A stretch of DNA of 64,000 bases from Arthrobacter sp. S41 (GTDB taxonomy: Bacteria > Actinomycetota > Actinomycetes > Actinomycetales > Micrococcaceae), in assembly GCF_004320535.1 (NCBI RefSeq), contig NZ_SIHY01000001.1:1984001-2048000 (forward strand). Direction: 5' to 3'. Positions 16,230-25,728 of this stretch are shown one piece after another. Position 1 is the stretch's first letter; every line of letters starts with the position of its first letter. The notes under the pieces were generated by a model, which saw nothing but the letters and a program-made list of their open reading frames with translations, did no database searches and was not told the DNA's origin. The position numbers and the translations under genes were made by a program.

Positions 16230-17432
16230 CTAGGCCTTACCCAAGGATGGATCCCGCTTGGATAAGAAGGACGCCAGAAGCATGGCCAGCGCCTGCAGCG
16301 TGATGACGCTGAGGACAACGCTGCCCCAGCCCAAGTGCATGAACGGAATACCGATGAGCCATCCGAGCACCGATGAACCAACGTAGTAGAACAGGTTGTA
16401 CAGGCTGGATGCTTGGGCCCGAGCGTCCGCAGCCAAGACAGGAACCCAGCCGCTGGCCACCGCGTGCGCTGCAAAAAATCCGGCGGTGAAGATCAACAGG
16501 CCGACAACAATCACGATGAGGTTTCCGGCCAGGGTCAAGGCTAGGCCGAGCGCGCTGAGCAGGATGCTCAGGCGAAGGGTATTACGCCGTCCTATTTTGG
16601 CCACCACTTTGCCACTGGCCACCGAGGTGTAGGTGCCAGAAAGGTAAGCCAAGAATACGAGAGCTGCCAGCGAGGATGGGATCAGATACGGTGGGGCTTC
16701 CAGGCGGAAAGCGAGGTAGTTGTATACGGCGACAAAGCCACCCATCAGCAAGAAGCCTTGGGCGTAAACCAAAGCCATTTTGCCGCGCAGTGCCCGCCCA
16801 AACTTCGCGGCGATGCCCTTGAGGTTTTGGCCTCGGATTGGGGCAAAACCTCGGGCCGGCGGGGCTTTGAGCAAGAAGAACAAAGTGGCCAATCCGGCCA
16901 TAATGCTCACCGCTGCGATTCCCCAGCGCCATCCTGCGGGTTCGCCGATAAAGCTGGCTACCAGACGTCCGGCCAGCCCGCCCAGGGTGGTACCTGAAAT
17001 GTACGTGCCGCTAGCTACTGCCACTGCTTTTGGATTAACCTCATCAACGAGGAAGGCCAACGCCGATCCGGGAACGCCGGCCAGGGCAAGCCCTTCAAAG
17101 AATCGAATGGCAACTAGGGTTTCAAAATTAGGTGACTGGGTGCTGAGCAAGCCAAGTAGAACCGACGCGATCAGCGCCGCGCAGATCACCTTGCGCCGGC
17201 CAATTCGATCCGAGATGATGGCCCACGGGGTGACCGCAAGCGCTAATCCCAGGGTGGCCGAAGAGACGGCCAAGGCAGCTTGAGATGAGCTGATCTGGAA
17301 GTAGTCGGAGATGACTGGAAGCAGTCCCTGCACCGCGTATAGCTGAGAGAAAGTGGCAACACCACTAGCAAATAATGCCAGCAGCATGCCACGATAGGCC
17401 GGGGTGCGTGGAACATGTCCGGTAAAAGACAC
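16230..17432 (-). CDS. MFS transporter (YnfM/arabinose-efflux-like, DHA1)
   Basis: A 400-aa, 12-TM major facilitator. Seen: the loop 2-3 signature IISDRIGRRKV, the motif LVAIRFFEGLALAGVPGSA of TM4-5, and the central loop rich in basic residues. It resembles YnfM-type DHA1 exporters; the substrate is unknown. The start is GTG 17432, with GGAG nine bases upstream inside the end of the CPBP gene, four bases after that gene's stop, so the two are co-transcribed. Confidence 0.87.
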   Translation of the reverse strand: MSFTGHVPRTPAYRGMLLALFASGVATFSQLYAVQGLLPVISDYFQISSSQAALAVSSATLGLALAVTPWAIISDRIGRRKVICAALIASVLLGLLSTQSPNFETLVAIRFFEGLALAGVPGSALAFLVDEVNPKAVAVASGTYISGTTLGGLAGRLVASFIGEPAGWRWGIAAVSIMAGLATLFFLLKAPPARGFAPIRGQNLKGIAAKFGRALRGKMALVYAQGFLLMGGFVAVYNYLAFRLEAPPYLIPSSLAALVFLAYLSGTYTSVASGKVVAKIGRRNTLRLSILLSALGLALTLAGNLIVIVVGLLIFTAGFFAAHAVASGWVPVLAADARAQASSLYNLFYYVGSSVLGWLIGIPFMHLGWGSVVLSVITLQALAMLLASFLSKRDPSLGKA

Positions 17433-17436
17433 TTCT

Positions 17437-18207
17437 TTAGACTCCTGCAGGAAGTAATGGGTAGATCAGATACACAACTAACAAAGCCACGGTGTTATTC
17501 AGCACGTGGAACATGTAGGAATAGGCCATCGACTTACCGCTGAGGATGTAAGCAAGGCCCATCATGATTCCGAGCATGAAGTACGGAACTACTTCTAGCC
17601 ACGAACTAACGCCAGCTCCAACAAAGTGGATTCCGGCAAACAAGAGTGTGGAGATCAGTAAAGTGATCCAGACATTAAGCTTGCGAGAGAGCTTGCCGAT
17701 GAGCAGATGACGGAAGAAGTATTCCTCAACAAAGGGGCCAAAGAACGCCGTGACAACCAACATGACCGGTAATGGGACGGTTCCGGCCATGCTTTCTAGG
17801 GCAGCCTGGTTTTCGCTGGTGACCGCTTGACCGGTAAGCCCTGCCACCAGCGCGTTGAGCATGATGGTCAGCAGCCAGCCACCGGGCAGCATCAGCCATT
17901 TTGCTAACGAGTGGTAGCGCATGGTCTTGAAGGACTCGAAAAATTGCGGCCCGCACTGGATCATGGCCAGCACAAAGAACGTGACATACAGGATCAGGTT
18001 GATCCCGAACAACGCCTGATCTTGGGTGTCGAAGGCATCCATATACCCAGGGATCAGGGCGATCAGGCTCGCTGCTCCCCCGATGAAGAAAATCAGGTAG
18101 GCCAAGACGGTGAACAGGTCGCCCTTGCTGAATTTTCCAGCGTTGAAGACACGTTGTTTGGGCCTGAGCGGTGCATACTGAGTCGGGTGTTCGGGCCACT
18201 GTTGCAT
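17437..18207 (-). CDS. CPBP-family intramembrane metalloprotease
   Basis: The 256-aa membrane protein carries the CPBP (Abi/CAAX-like) motifs: motif 1 GPFVEEYFFRHLLIG with the catalytic EExxxR, motif 2 FAGIHF with the metal-binding histidine, and motif 3 HVLNN. The family includes prenyl-protein proteases and bacteriocin-immunity proteins; no substrate gene is near. The N-terminal 35 residues are cytosolic and basic. It is the first gene of an operon with the MFS gene at 16230-17432. Confidence 0.88.
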   Translation of the reverse strand: MQQWPEHPTQYAPLRPKQRVFNAGKFSKGDLFTVLAYLIFFIGGAASLIALIPGYMDAFDTQDQALFGINLILYVTFFVLAMIQCGPQFFESFKTMRYHSLAKWLMLPGGWLLTIMLNALVAGLTGQAVTSENQAALESMAGTVPLPVMLVVTAFFGPFVEEYFFRHLLIGKLSRKLNVWITLLISTLLFAGIHFVGAGVSSWLEVVPYFMLGIMMGLAYILSGKSMAYSYMFHVLNNTVALLVVYLIYPLLPAGV

Positions 18208-18298
18208 GGTACAAGCCTACTGTCGTTAGCTATGGAATTCGTAAACTGTAGGCTGTCTGGCCTATGAATCGCTTCACGTAGAACTTGCAGACATGACA

Positions 18299-18342
18299 GA
18301 CCCCGGAACTGGTGCTGTGTGCACAGCACTCATCCCGGGGTC
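18299..18342. terminator. Two-tier hairpin downstream of the aquaporin gene
   Basis: An outer stem GACCCCGG (18299-18306) / CCGGGGTC (18335-18342) encloses an inner perfect stem GTGCTGTG (18312-18319) / CACAGCAC (18322-18329). It lies 38 bp beyond the leftward aqpZ stop and before the CPBP promoter, as expected for a terminator. There is no clear T-run. Confidence 0.6.
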
Positions 18343-18380
18343 GCTTCGAGCCACGGCCGTAGCCCTAGCTCAATGCAAAA

Positions 18381-19145
18381 CTAGTTGCGGTCGAAACCTT
18401 CGCGACCCTTGTCCACAAATGCTGGGAACAGGATCTTGTAGGTTACGCCTGCGATGGCCGCACCAATAATTGGAGCGAGGATAAATAGCCACACCTGACC
18501 CAAGGCTTCTGGCCCGGCGAACCAAGCAACACCCAACGAACGCGCTGGGTTAACCGAAGTATTGGTGACCGGGATGGAAACCAAGTGGATCAACGTCAAA
18601 GATAGACCAATAGCAATTGGACCGAAGCCCTTTGGTGCACGCTCGTCGGTGGAACCCAGAATCACGTATAGGAAAATGGCGGTGAGCACGATTTCAGCAA
18701 TCAATGCTGCTACCAGCGAATAGCCATCTGGTGAGCGATCGCCATAACCGTTGGAAGCAAATCCTGATTCAACCGCACTGAAGCCGTCTTTGCCTGAGGC
18801 AATCGCGAACAGCACGGCACCTGCTACCGAAGCGGCAACAATCTGCGTAACGATGTATGGTCCAACGTCCTTCCACGGGGTACGGCCGGCGAAGGCTGTT
18901 CCGAGGGTGACCGCTGGGTTGAAGTGTCCGCCTGAAATATGGCCGACCGCGTAGGCCATGACCAGCACGGTTAGACCGAAGGCCAGTGAAACACCGACAA
19001 ATCCGATCCCCATGTTGACCGATTCATCCGCGATGACCTTTGCGGCGAAGATGGCCGAACCACAGCCACCGAAGACCAGCACAAATGTGCCCAAGAATTC
19101 TGCCGAGAGTTTTGCGCCCACAGTGGGCACGGCAATGTCTGACAT
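18381..19145 (-). CDS. aqpZ: Aquaporin Z-type water channel
   Basis: A 254-aa MIP-family channel with six TM segments and both pore loops: HFNPAVT (first NPA) and SVNPARSLG (second NPA with the selectivity arginine). A histidine in TM5 ([15 protein letters not shown]) matches the narrow ar/R filter of water-specific AqpZ rather than glycerol facilitators. The start is ATG 19145 ([10 protein letters not shown]) with an AAAGGGAAAG ribosome site; the frame is open to 19304, but that extension is hydrophilic and unlike the family. It is monocistronic and ends in a strong hairpin. Confidence 0.93.
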   Translation of the reverse strand: MSDIAVPTVGAKLSAEFLGTFVLVFGGCGSAIFAAKVIADESVNMGIGFVGVSLAFGLTVLVMAYAVGHISGGHFNPAVTLGTAFAGRTPWKDVGPYIVTQIVAASVAGAVLFAIASGKDGFSAVESGFASNGYGDRSPDGYSLVAALIAEIVLTAIFLYVILGSTDERAPKGFGPIAIGLSLTLIHLVSIPVTNTSVNPARSLGVAWFAGPEALGQVWLFILAPIIGAAIAGVTYKILFPAFVDKGREGFDRN

Positions 19146-19354
19146 CCGTTCTTTCCCTTTCCTCGATGAATAATGCGAGTTCACTGTCAGCTTATGTCCA
19201 TCGAAGGACACCTGAATAGAGATTTCACCAATTATTCCGATGCATCTCGCGAAGTATTCTCTTGTCAGGTCGCTTGCCTGCAGTTTTGGGGTTGCTTGTG
19301 ACAAACGCTGGTAACAAAAGACAAATCCTCACTAGCGGTGGAACTAACCGACAG

Positions 19355-20413
19355 TTATGCGACTACAGGCCGACGTTCAACTATGGCTGCCGCCAGAATA
19401 CCGACCACAACGCCAAGGAGATTGCCCATAGCGCAGTCCCATAACATTTGGGATCCTGCCAACGGATTCGCTGCTTGGAGCATCAAGATGACCAACGGGG
19501 TGAAAAAACTGAGAGCAAGACCGTAGTTACGCACCATGTAGGCTTCAGTCGGGAACATCAGTCCGATAATCAGGCACCCGGCCGCGACTTCATTGGGCTG
19601 AAGATAGCTAATTCCCATCAACACCACGATGCCGGCTAGGGTTCCGGCGATGCGGTTGGCTCCTCGTTGCAGTCGACCTCGGGCGTTGCCGACGGCCAGA
19701 GGAACGGCCGCTCCAGCCAGTGTCCACTGAAGGTGCTCAACCTGGAGGAAAATCCCCAACGCCCCAGCTAGGAAAATGACTATCAGGTAGGTTCTGACCC
19801 TGCGCAGGATGCCTGGCCAATAAATATCGTGGACGGCTACTACCCGTTGCGCGGCTCGGTCGAATCGCGTCGCTTGGCCGAGCAAGACACTGAACAGCGC
19901 GGTGACCACAAACGCCATAAGTCCATCCACAGCGGGCAGGTCCTTCACCGGCAAGGTTCCCAAGGCGCCAAACGCGAAAAGCGGAAAGAAGGCGCCGCCT
20001 GGTTTGATCCCAAATCGATCGGCGACCAGCGAGCTGAAGGCAGCCCAAAACATTGCCCCGGCAAGCAACCGCCACCCATGTATTGCCATCGGGGCCACAA
20101 CGATCCCGCAGATTCCGGCGCCGAGCATCAAAGCCATGGCAATCAGCTGGTTCTTCAGCCGTTGCCAACGATGCGGATCGCGCCCGTACATTCCGACAAT
20201 TGACCCAAAGACCGCATAGGCAAGTAGATCCACCCGACCCATCAGCAACAACAAACTGCCTGGGATACCCAAGCCGAGGCCTACGCGCAGGGCCGGACGG
20301 ATCTCAGGGCTGTGCGCGATGAGGAAGAGTTGCCAGTCCACGAGTGAAGCCATCTTCGACTTGACCTTTGGAATGGCCGCAAAAACGTCGGCCGGTTTTC
20401 CCGCCGGCATCAC
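19355..20413 (-). CDS. FUSC-family membrane protein, second copy
   Basis: A 352-aa protein with about ten hydrophobic segments in two blocks. The motif AYAVFGSIVGMYGRDPHRW corresponds to the GAFCSVFGRYDSY motif of the FUSC protein at 4829-5860, so the two are paralogues. It is probably an exporter of aromatic acids or similar compounds. The start is uncertain: GTG 20413/ATG 20410, or ATG 20353 (MASLVDW). It has no adjacent regulator except the LysR gene 170 bp upstream on the same strand. Confidence 0.7.
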   Translation of the reverse strand: MMPAGKPADVFAAIPKVKSKMASLVDWQLFLIAHSPEIRPALRVGLGLGIPGSLLLLMGRVDLLAYAVFGSIVGMYGRDPHRWQRLKNQLIAMALMLGAGICGIVVAPMAIHGWRLLAGAMFWAAFSSLVADRFGIKPGGAFFPLFAFGALGTLPVKDLPAVDGLMAFVVTALFSVLLGQATRFDRAAQRVVAVHDIYWPGILRRVRTYLIVIFLAGALGIFLQVEHLQWTLAGAAVPLAVGNARGRLQRGANRIAGTLAGIVVLMGISYLQPNEVAAGCLIIGLMFPTEAYMVRNYGLALSFFTPLVILMLQAANPLAGSQMLWDCAMGNLLGVVVGILAAAIVERRPVVA

Positions 20414-20582
20414 GTAGACCTAGTCTGCACGGCACTTGGCCGCTTGTTTGAACTGACTTGTCCCACTGTACTGTCCCCGCATCTAGTTGCATGACCCGAT
20501 TCGTTTCTGGGGCTCGGGTCTGCCTCTAGGATCAAGGATCAGACTTGATCAATTCCAACAATCACAATCAATGATTCAATAA

Positions 20583-21503
20583 TCATTCATTATGATCACT
20601 AGTGGTTGACTTATCGCTCAACTCAAATGTGTCAAAAATAATCTCCTTTAACGCCTGCGTCATCAAAGTTAACGGTTTGTCATCGACCATGACCACAGAG
20701 ATTTGAGAGGTGACTTGCGGATTGTCCAGCCGAGTTAGCTCGATTCCTGGAAGGGCGCCCAATGGAGGCAGCCATTGGCGAGGGACAATGCTGGCCCAAT
20801 GCCCGGTCGACACATGCGCCAAGAGGGTCACTATCGAATCACATTCAATTCGTGGTGAAACCTCCAAAGAATGCTGGCTGAGGGTCTGGTCCAAGACTTG
20901 GCGTCCGCGAAGAGAAGAATCGAGAAGACACAGCGGCATTTCCAATGCTGTCGCCCATGACTCAACAGCATCTTTCTTACGCATGCCCGTCGCGGTGAGC
21001 AGCACATGCTCCTCTGCATACAGCGGGTACACCAGCAACCCGGCCACATCCTGTGGCTCTGCGTAGATCAGGCCCGCATCAAGCTCGTAGTTCCTGATCT
21101 GTCGGACAATCTCTTGTGAACGCAGACTCGCTTGAACATTGATGCGTGTCTCGGGATAGGCTCGCGCAAACTTGTCAGTGAGCATCGCGACCGTGGAAGA
21201 GGCGGCGGGAACAGCACCAATGCGCAGTGTGCCGTTCAGACCATGAAGATGATGAGAAACTTCCTGTTTCAGCGACTCACGGTCCTTTAAGAGTTTTCGC
21301 GCCCATTTGAGCACGGTCTGCCCTTCGGGGGTCAGGCTCTGGAACGCGTGGTTCCTCCTAACCAATGGGACACCGAGTTCTTTCTCAAGTTTTCGGATCC
21401 CCTCGGATAAGGCCGGCTGGGACACCGAGCATTCTTCAGCGGCCCGGGCAAAATGCCCTTCATTGGCCAAGGCCACCAGATATTCCAGCTGTCTAAGCAT
21501 CAT
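20583..21503 (-). CDS. LysR-family transcriptional regulator
   Basis: About 306 residues. The N-terminal winged helix is clear (LRQLEYLVALANEGHFARAA, then SVSQPALSEGIRKLEKELG, VPLVRR), followed by the co-inducer-binding domain starting at TLRIGAVPAASSTVAML. The start is among ATG 21503, ATG 21500 and GTG 21509; no strong ribosome site decides. LysR proteins usually control a divergent gene, but none is present here: upstream there is a terminator and then the end of the ABC exporter operon. Candidate targets are itself or the FUSC gene downstream. Confidence 0.9.
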   Translation of the reverse strand: MMLRQLEYLVALANEGHFARAAEECSVSQPALSEGIRKLEKELGVPLVRRNHAFQSLTPEGQTVLKWARKLLKDRESLKQEVSHHLHGLNGTLRIGAVPAASSTVAMLTDKFARAYPETRINVQASLRSQEIVRQIRNYELDAGLIYAEPQDVAGLLVYPLYAEEHVLLTATGMRKKDAVESWATALEMPLCLLDSSLRGRQVLDQTLSQHSLEVSPRIECDSIVTLLAHVSTGHWASIVPRQWLPPLGALPGIELTRLDNPQVTSQISVVMVDDKPLTLMTQALKEIIFDTFELSDKSTTSDHNE

Positions 21504-21597
21504 GATCACATTGCATCATCATCGGGATGAGAAACGCTATTGGTGACCTACTGGCGTGCCATACCAATCGAGCCCGGGACACTGTCAGATATAACAA

Positions 21598-21642
21598 AGG
21601 ACCCCGATATCTGACAGAAAATCTGTCAGATATCGGGGTCCT
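21598..21642 (-). terminator. Long perfect terminator of the ABC exporter operon
   Basis: A 20-bp perfect stem (left arm 21598-21617, right arm 21623-21642) closes a 5-nt AAAAT loop. In the leftward direction the stem is followed by TTTGTTA. It lies 15 bp past the ABC gene stop. A third copy of its CTGTCAGATAT sequence stands at 21582-21592. Confidence 0.88.
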
Positions 21643-21657
21643 AGAAGCGAAGAAAAC

Positions 21658-23742
21658 CTACTCGGTTTCTTCCTTTGCTTCCGGCGCCAACTCAGCAGCC
21701 ACCGGAGCACCAGCAGCTACTGCAGGAACGGCGGCGGTATCTGGATTTCCATCCACATCCTCAGCCGGACCAGCAAACTGCGACTGGTACAACCGGTAGT
21801 ACGCACCCTGCGTTTTCAGCAGATACTCGTGGTTGCCCTGCTCTACAATCTTTCCCGATTCCATCACCAAAATGGTGTCGGCGTCACGGATTGTTGACAG
21901 GCGGTGAGCAATCACAAAGCTAGTGCGGTCACTGCGCAAGGCGGCCATGGCCTGCTGCACCAGCAACTCGGTACGCGTATCCACCGAGCTGGTTGCCTCA
22001 TCAAGGATCAGCAAGGATGGATTGGCCACAAACGCGCGCGCGATCGTGATCAGCTGCTTCTCGCCGGCCGAGACGTTGGTACCTTCTTCATCGATAATGG
22101 TGTCGTAGCCATCAGGCAGCGCACGCACAAATCGATCAACGAACGTTGCCTTGGCTGCCTCGATGACTTCCTCATCGGTAGCATCCAGACGTCCGTAGCG
22201 GATGTTCTCCATAATGCTTCCGCCAAACAGCCACGCATCCTGAAGCACCATGCCCACCTTGGAACGCAGATCTGCACGCGAGAGCTGGGTGATGTCATGG
22301 TTATCAACCAAGATCTTCCCGGAGTTCAGCTCGTAGAAGCGCATCACCAAGTTCACCAAGGTGGTCTTGCCGGCACCGGTTGGTCCGACAATGGCCACGG
22401 TGTGCCCAGGATCAGCGTCAAAGGACAGGTCCTCAATCAGTGGCTGCTGTGGGGCGTAGGAGAAGGAGACGTTCTGGAAGGAGACGTGACCGTCGGTGCG
22501 TTCAGGCAGTGCTACCTGCGCGTCTTCCGGATCTTGTTCCTCGGCATCCAACAGCTCAAAGGTACGCTCTGCCGAAGCCACACCGGACTGCAGCATATTT
22601 GCCACACCAGCGATCTGGCCCAGTGGCTGGGTGAACTCGCGCGAGTACTGGATGAATGCCGTGGCATCACCAAGGCTCATCGCACCCGAGGCTACGCGCA
22701 ACCCGCCCACCACGGCGATGCCGACGTAGGACAGGTAGGACACGAAGTTCATCACTGGCATGATCATGCCTGAGACAAACTGTGCACCGAAGCTAGCTTT
22801 GTACAGCTCTTCGTTGCGGGTAGTGAAACGTGCAACCATGTCCTCTTCACGGCCGAAGACCTTCATAAGCTCATGTCCGGAGAAGGACTCTTCGATCTGG
22901 CCGTTCAGTGCACCGGTGTTTTTCCACTGGGCAGTGAACAGCTTCTGTGCCTTGGAACCAATGAAGCCTGCGGCCACACCGGATAGTGGCAGCGCCACCA
23001 ACGCGATCAACGCCATCTGCCAAGAGACCACAAACATCATGATGACAATGCCAATAACCGTCATGATGGACTGCACCAACTGGCTCAATGCCTGCTGCAA
23101 TGCGTTCTGAATGTTGTCCACGTCGTTGGTCACGCGAGAGAGAATGTCTCCGCGCTGGCGGGTATCAAAGTAGTTCAGTGGCAGACGGTTGATCTTGTCT
23201 TCAACATCCTTACGCAGGTTGTAAACCACGCGCATGACCAGTTTGTTCAGCAACCAACCTGAAGCCCAAGAGAAGACTGAGGCCACGAAGTACATGGACA
23301 GCACAATCAGGATGAACTGCGAGAGCTGAGTGAAGTCGATGCCCTGACCGGGGACAAAATTCACCTTAGACAGCATGTCAGCTTGGGTGTCCTGACCGGA
23401 GTCACGCAATTGCTGAACAATGACGTCGGCAGGAGTTCCGGCAGGAAGATTCTTGCCGATCAGACCAGCAAAGATCACGTCCATGGCTTTACCCAGAACG
23501 CGAGGGGCAATCACCGAAAGCACTACGTACACGGTGATCAGTGCAAAGACGAGAACCATGCCCCACTTATAGGGGGACATCAGTCCTACCAGGCGTTTGG
23601 CCGATGGCCAGAAGCGCTCAGCTTTACGCGCTGGAGCACCACCGCTCCAGTCGTCTGCACCGGCGGCGACTTCAAATTCATCAATTGCGGCGAGCTCGCT
23701 ATCAAGTTGCTCTGGTTCCACATTTTTCTGTTTTTTCGCCAC
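21658..23742 (-). CDS. ABC multidrug exporter half-transporter, catalytic subunit
   Basis: A 694-aa fusion of an N-terminal type I exporter membrane domain (six TM helices) and a C-terminal nucleotide-binding domain. Seen: Walker A GPTGAGKTT, Q-loop VLQDAWLFGG, signature VSAGEKQ, Walker B LLILDEATSSVD with the catalytic glutamate, and the H-loop IAHRLSTI. An extra acidic N-terminus (about 60 residues) and an alanine-rich tail are present. GTG 23742 directly follows the stop of the partner gene, with GGAGGTGG as ribosome site. It forms a heterodimer with the 577-aa protein; substrates are probably drugs or lipids. Confidence 0.92.
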   Translation of the reverse strand: MAKKQKNVEPEQLDSELAAIDEFEVAAGADDWSGGAPARKAERFWPSAKRLVGLMSPYKWGMVLVFALITVYVVLSVIAPRVLGKAMDVIFAGLIGKNLPAGTPADVIVQQLRDSGQDTQADMLSKVNFVPGQGIDFTQLSQFILIVLSMYFVASVFSWASGWLLNKLVMRVVYNLRKDVEDKINRLPLNYFDTRQRGDILSRVTNDVDNIQNALQQALSQLVQSIMTVIGIVIMMFVVSWQMALIALVALPLSGVAAGFIGSKAQKLFTAQWKNTGALNGQIEESFSGHELMKVFGREEDMVARFTTRNEELYKASFGAQFVSGMIMPVMNFVSYLSYVGIAVVGGLRVASGAMSLGDATAFIQYSREFTQPLGQIAGVANMLQSGVASAERTFELLDAEEQDPEDAQVALPERTDGHVSFQNVSFSYAPQQPLIEDLSFDADPGHTVAIVGPTGAGKTTLVNLVMRFYELNSGKILVDNHDITQLSRADLRSKVGMVLQDAWLFGGSIMENIRYGRLDATDEEVIEAAKATFVDRFVRALPDGYDTIIDEEGTNVSAGEKQLITIARAFVANPSLLILDEATSSVDTRTELLVQQAMAALRSDRTSFVIAHRLSTIRDADTILVMESGKIVEQGNHEYLLKTQGAYYRLYQSQFAGPAEDVDGNPDTAAVPAVAAGAPVAAELAPEAKEETE

Positions 23743-25476
23743 TTAGGCCACCTCCTCCACGCTCAGCTGGGATGTCACAATTTCTTGGTAGGTTTCCGAG
23801 GATTCCAAGAGTTCTTCATGGGTTCCTCGGGCCACAATTTCTCCGTGATCCAAGACGAGGATTTGATCCGCCTCAGTAATGGTGGAGACTCGCTGGGCCA
23901 CAATGATGACCGCTGCTTCCTTGGTTGGTTCAGCCAAGGCCGCGCGAAGCTTGGCGTCGGTGTTCACGTCCAAAGCAGAGAAGGAATCATCAAAGAGGTA
24001 GGTGTTTGGCTTGGCAGCCAAGGCACGGGCAATGCATAGTCGCTGACGCTGACCGCCAGAGACGTTGGTACCGCCCTGAGCGATGGTGGATTCCAACTGG
24101 CCATCACGTTCAGCAACAAAATCTGCTGACTGCGCGATTCTCAAGGCTTCCCAGAGCTGCTCATCGCTCGCGTCCTGAGCACCAAAGCGCAGGTTGCTGG
24201 CAATGGTTCCGGAGAACAGGTACGGGCGCTGTGGCACAGAGGAAATATTCTGCGAAATTGCCTCTCGGCCCAGTTCCGTCAGTGGCGCACCACCGATGAG
24301 GATCTCACCTTCGGTAGCGTCGTAGAGCCTAGGAATCAGGTTCAACAAGGTAGTTTTGCCAGCGCCGGTAGACCCGATAATTGCGGTGGTCTGTCCAGGC
24401 TTGGCAGTGAAGGAAACGTTGGACAGCACCGGGGCTTCTGCACCCGGGTAGCCAAAACTCACGTTTTTGAATTCAACGGTGCCCGGTTCTGGAAGAGCCA
24501 CTTCGCGATCTTCCGCGTCCTTCATCGATGGCTCGCTATCTAGGACCTCAGAAATACGGTCAGCTGAAACCATGGCGCGTGGAATCATCATGGCCATGAA
24601 GGTGCCCATCATGACGGCCATCAGGATCTGCAGCATGTACTGCAAGAAGGCGGTCAGCGCGCCAACTTCCACCTGGCCGTTATCTACACGGTGACCACCG
24701 AACCACAGCACTGCTGCGGTGGAAAGGTGAAGGATCATGGTGATGGCTGGGAACATCAGCACAAACAGGTTACCGACCTTCACACCAAGGTTGGTCAGCT
24801 TCTGGTTGGCGTCAGCATACCGTTCGGTTTCGTGCTCTTCACGGACAAAGGCGCGAACAACACGGATACCGGTGATCTGCTCGCGCAGTACCCCGTTGAT
24901 CCCATCGATTCGTACCTGCATGTCACGGAACAGCGGCATCAGTTTAATGACCAGCAGGCCAACAACGATCAGTACCATTGGCACCGAAACCCAGACCAGC
25001 CATGACAATCCGGGATCTTCGCGGATAGCCATGACGACGCCACCAATGGACATGATTGGTGCGTTGATCATGAAGTTTAATGCCATCAAGGTCAGCATTT
25101 GGATTTGCTGCACGTCGTTGGTGCCACGGGTGATCAGGGTGGCGGCACCAAACTTGTTGACGTCCTGAGCCGAGAAGGTGGAGACCTTTTCAAAAACAGA
25201 CTGTCGAATGTCACGGCCAACGCTCATGGCGGTTTTGGCTCCGAAGTACACGGCAGCCACAGCGGTGACTACCTGAACGAGAGCAACAATGAGCATCAGT
25301 CCGCCGGTACGCCAGATGTAGTCAATATCTGCGGACTGCACGCCTACGTCAATGATTTTGGCGTTCAGGCTAGGGAGATAGAGAGTGGCCATGGTGGTCG
25401 CCAACTGCAAAATGATTACGGCAATAATCCAGCCTGTATAAGGCTTGGAGTGTTTCAAGATGAGCTTGAGAAGCAT
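23743..25476 (-). CDS. ABC multidrug exporter half-transporter, degenerate-site subunit
   Basis: A 577-aa half-transporter: six TM helices, then the nucleotide-binding domain with Walker A GSTGAGKTT, Q-loop VPQRPYLFSG, signature VSGGQRQ, Walker B TYLFDDSFSALD and the switch region IVAQRVSTI. The Walker B glutamate is aspartate and the H-loop histidine is glutamine. This is the usual non-catalytic site of heterodimeric exporters such as TM287/288 or BmrCD. First gene of the operon; the promoter region contains three GCGATTG elements. Confidence 0.92.
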   Translation of the reverse strand: MLLKLILKHSKPYTGWIIAVIILQLATTMATLYLPSLNAKIIDVGVQSADIDYIWRTGGLMLIVALVQVVTAVAAVYFGAKTAMSVGRDIRQSVFEKVSTFSAQDVNKFGAATLITRGTNDVQQIQMLTLMALNFMINAPIMSIGGVVMAIREDPGLSWLVWVSVPMVLIVVGLLVIKLMPLFRDMQVRIDGINGVLREQITGIRVVRAFVREEHETERYADANQKLTNLGVKVGNLFVLMFPAITMILHLSTAAVLWFGGHRVDNGQVEVGALTAFLQYMLQILMAVMMGTFMAMMIPRAMVSADRISEVLDSEPSMKDAEDREVALPEPGTVEFKNVSFGYPGAEAPVLSNVSFTAKPGQTTAIIGSTGAGKTTLLNLIPRLYDATEGEILIGGAPLTELGREAISQNISSVPQRPYLFSGTIASNLRFGAQDASDEQLWEALRIAQSADFVAERDGQLESTIAQGGTNVSGGQRQRLCIARALAAKPNTYLFDDSFSALDVNTDAKLRAALAEPTKEAAVIIVAQRVSTITEADQILVLDHGEIVARGTHEELLESSETYQEIVTSQLSVEEVA

Positions 25477-25550
25477 GTGGAAAAATCCTCGCTGACATCA
25501 GGGTCTCCGGCACCGGGGCCACTTCGGTTTAAGGGCGCGATGATTGAAGA

Positions 25551-25618
25551 GCGATTGCCAGTCTAACCCGGTGCACCGACAAGTAGAATCATCCTTGCGA
25601 TTGTTTTTTGTCAATCGC
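25551..25618 (-). promoter_or_regulatory. Promoter region of the ABC operon with GCGATTG repeats
   Basis: GCGATTG occurs at 25551-25557 and 25597-25603, and inverted (CAATCGC) at 25612-25618. The last pair makes an inverted repeat that overlaps a perfect leftward -35 TTGACA (25614-25609); a weak -10 GATTCT lies 18 bp on. This may be an operator; the rest of the 25477-25728 gap shows nothing. Confidence 0.4.
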
Positions 25619-25728
25619 TATCTTGTCACTCAAAAGACCGCATGATCTCAGGGTCTGGTGGTGCCGATCATAGGCGCTAATCAAGCACCTGATCTTGCTT
25701 CTCTAACTATTTATGGCACCCTAGTTAG

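Noticed and set aside
18381-19304. Longer aquaporin start at 19304
   Set aside because: The extra 53 residues are hydrophilic and unlike AqpZ; ATG 19145 has a clear ribosome site and family-like N-terminus.
21904-22773. 289-codon rightward frame opposite the ABC exporter gene
   Set aside because: It is a shadow of the strong coding frame on the other strand: low-complexity His/Gly-rich translation, no ribosome site and no family motif.
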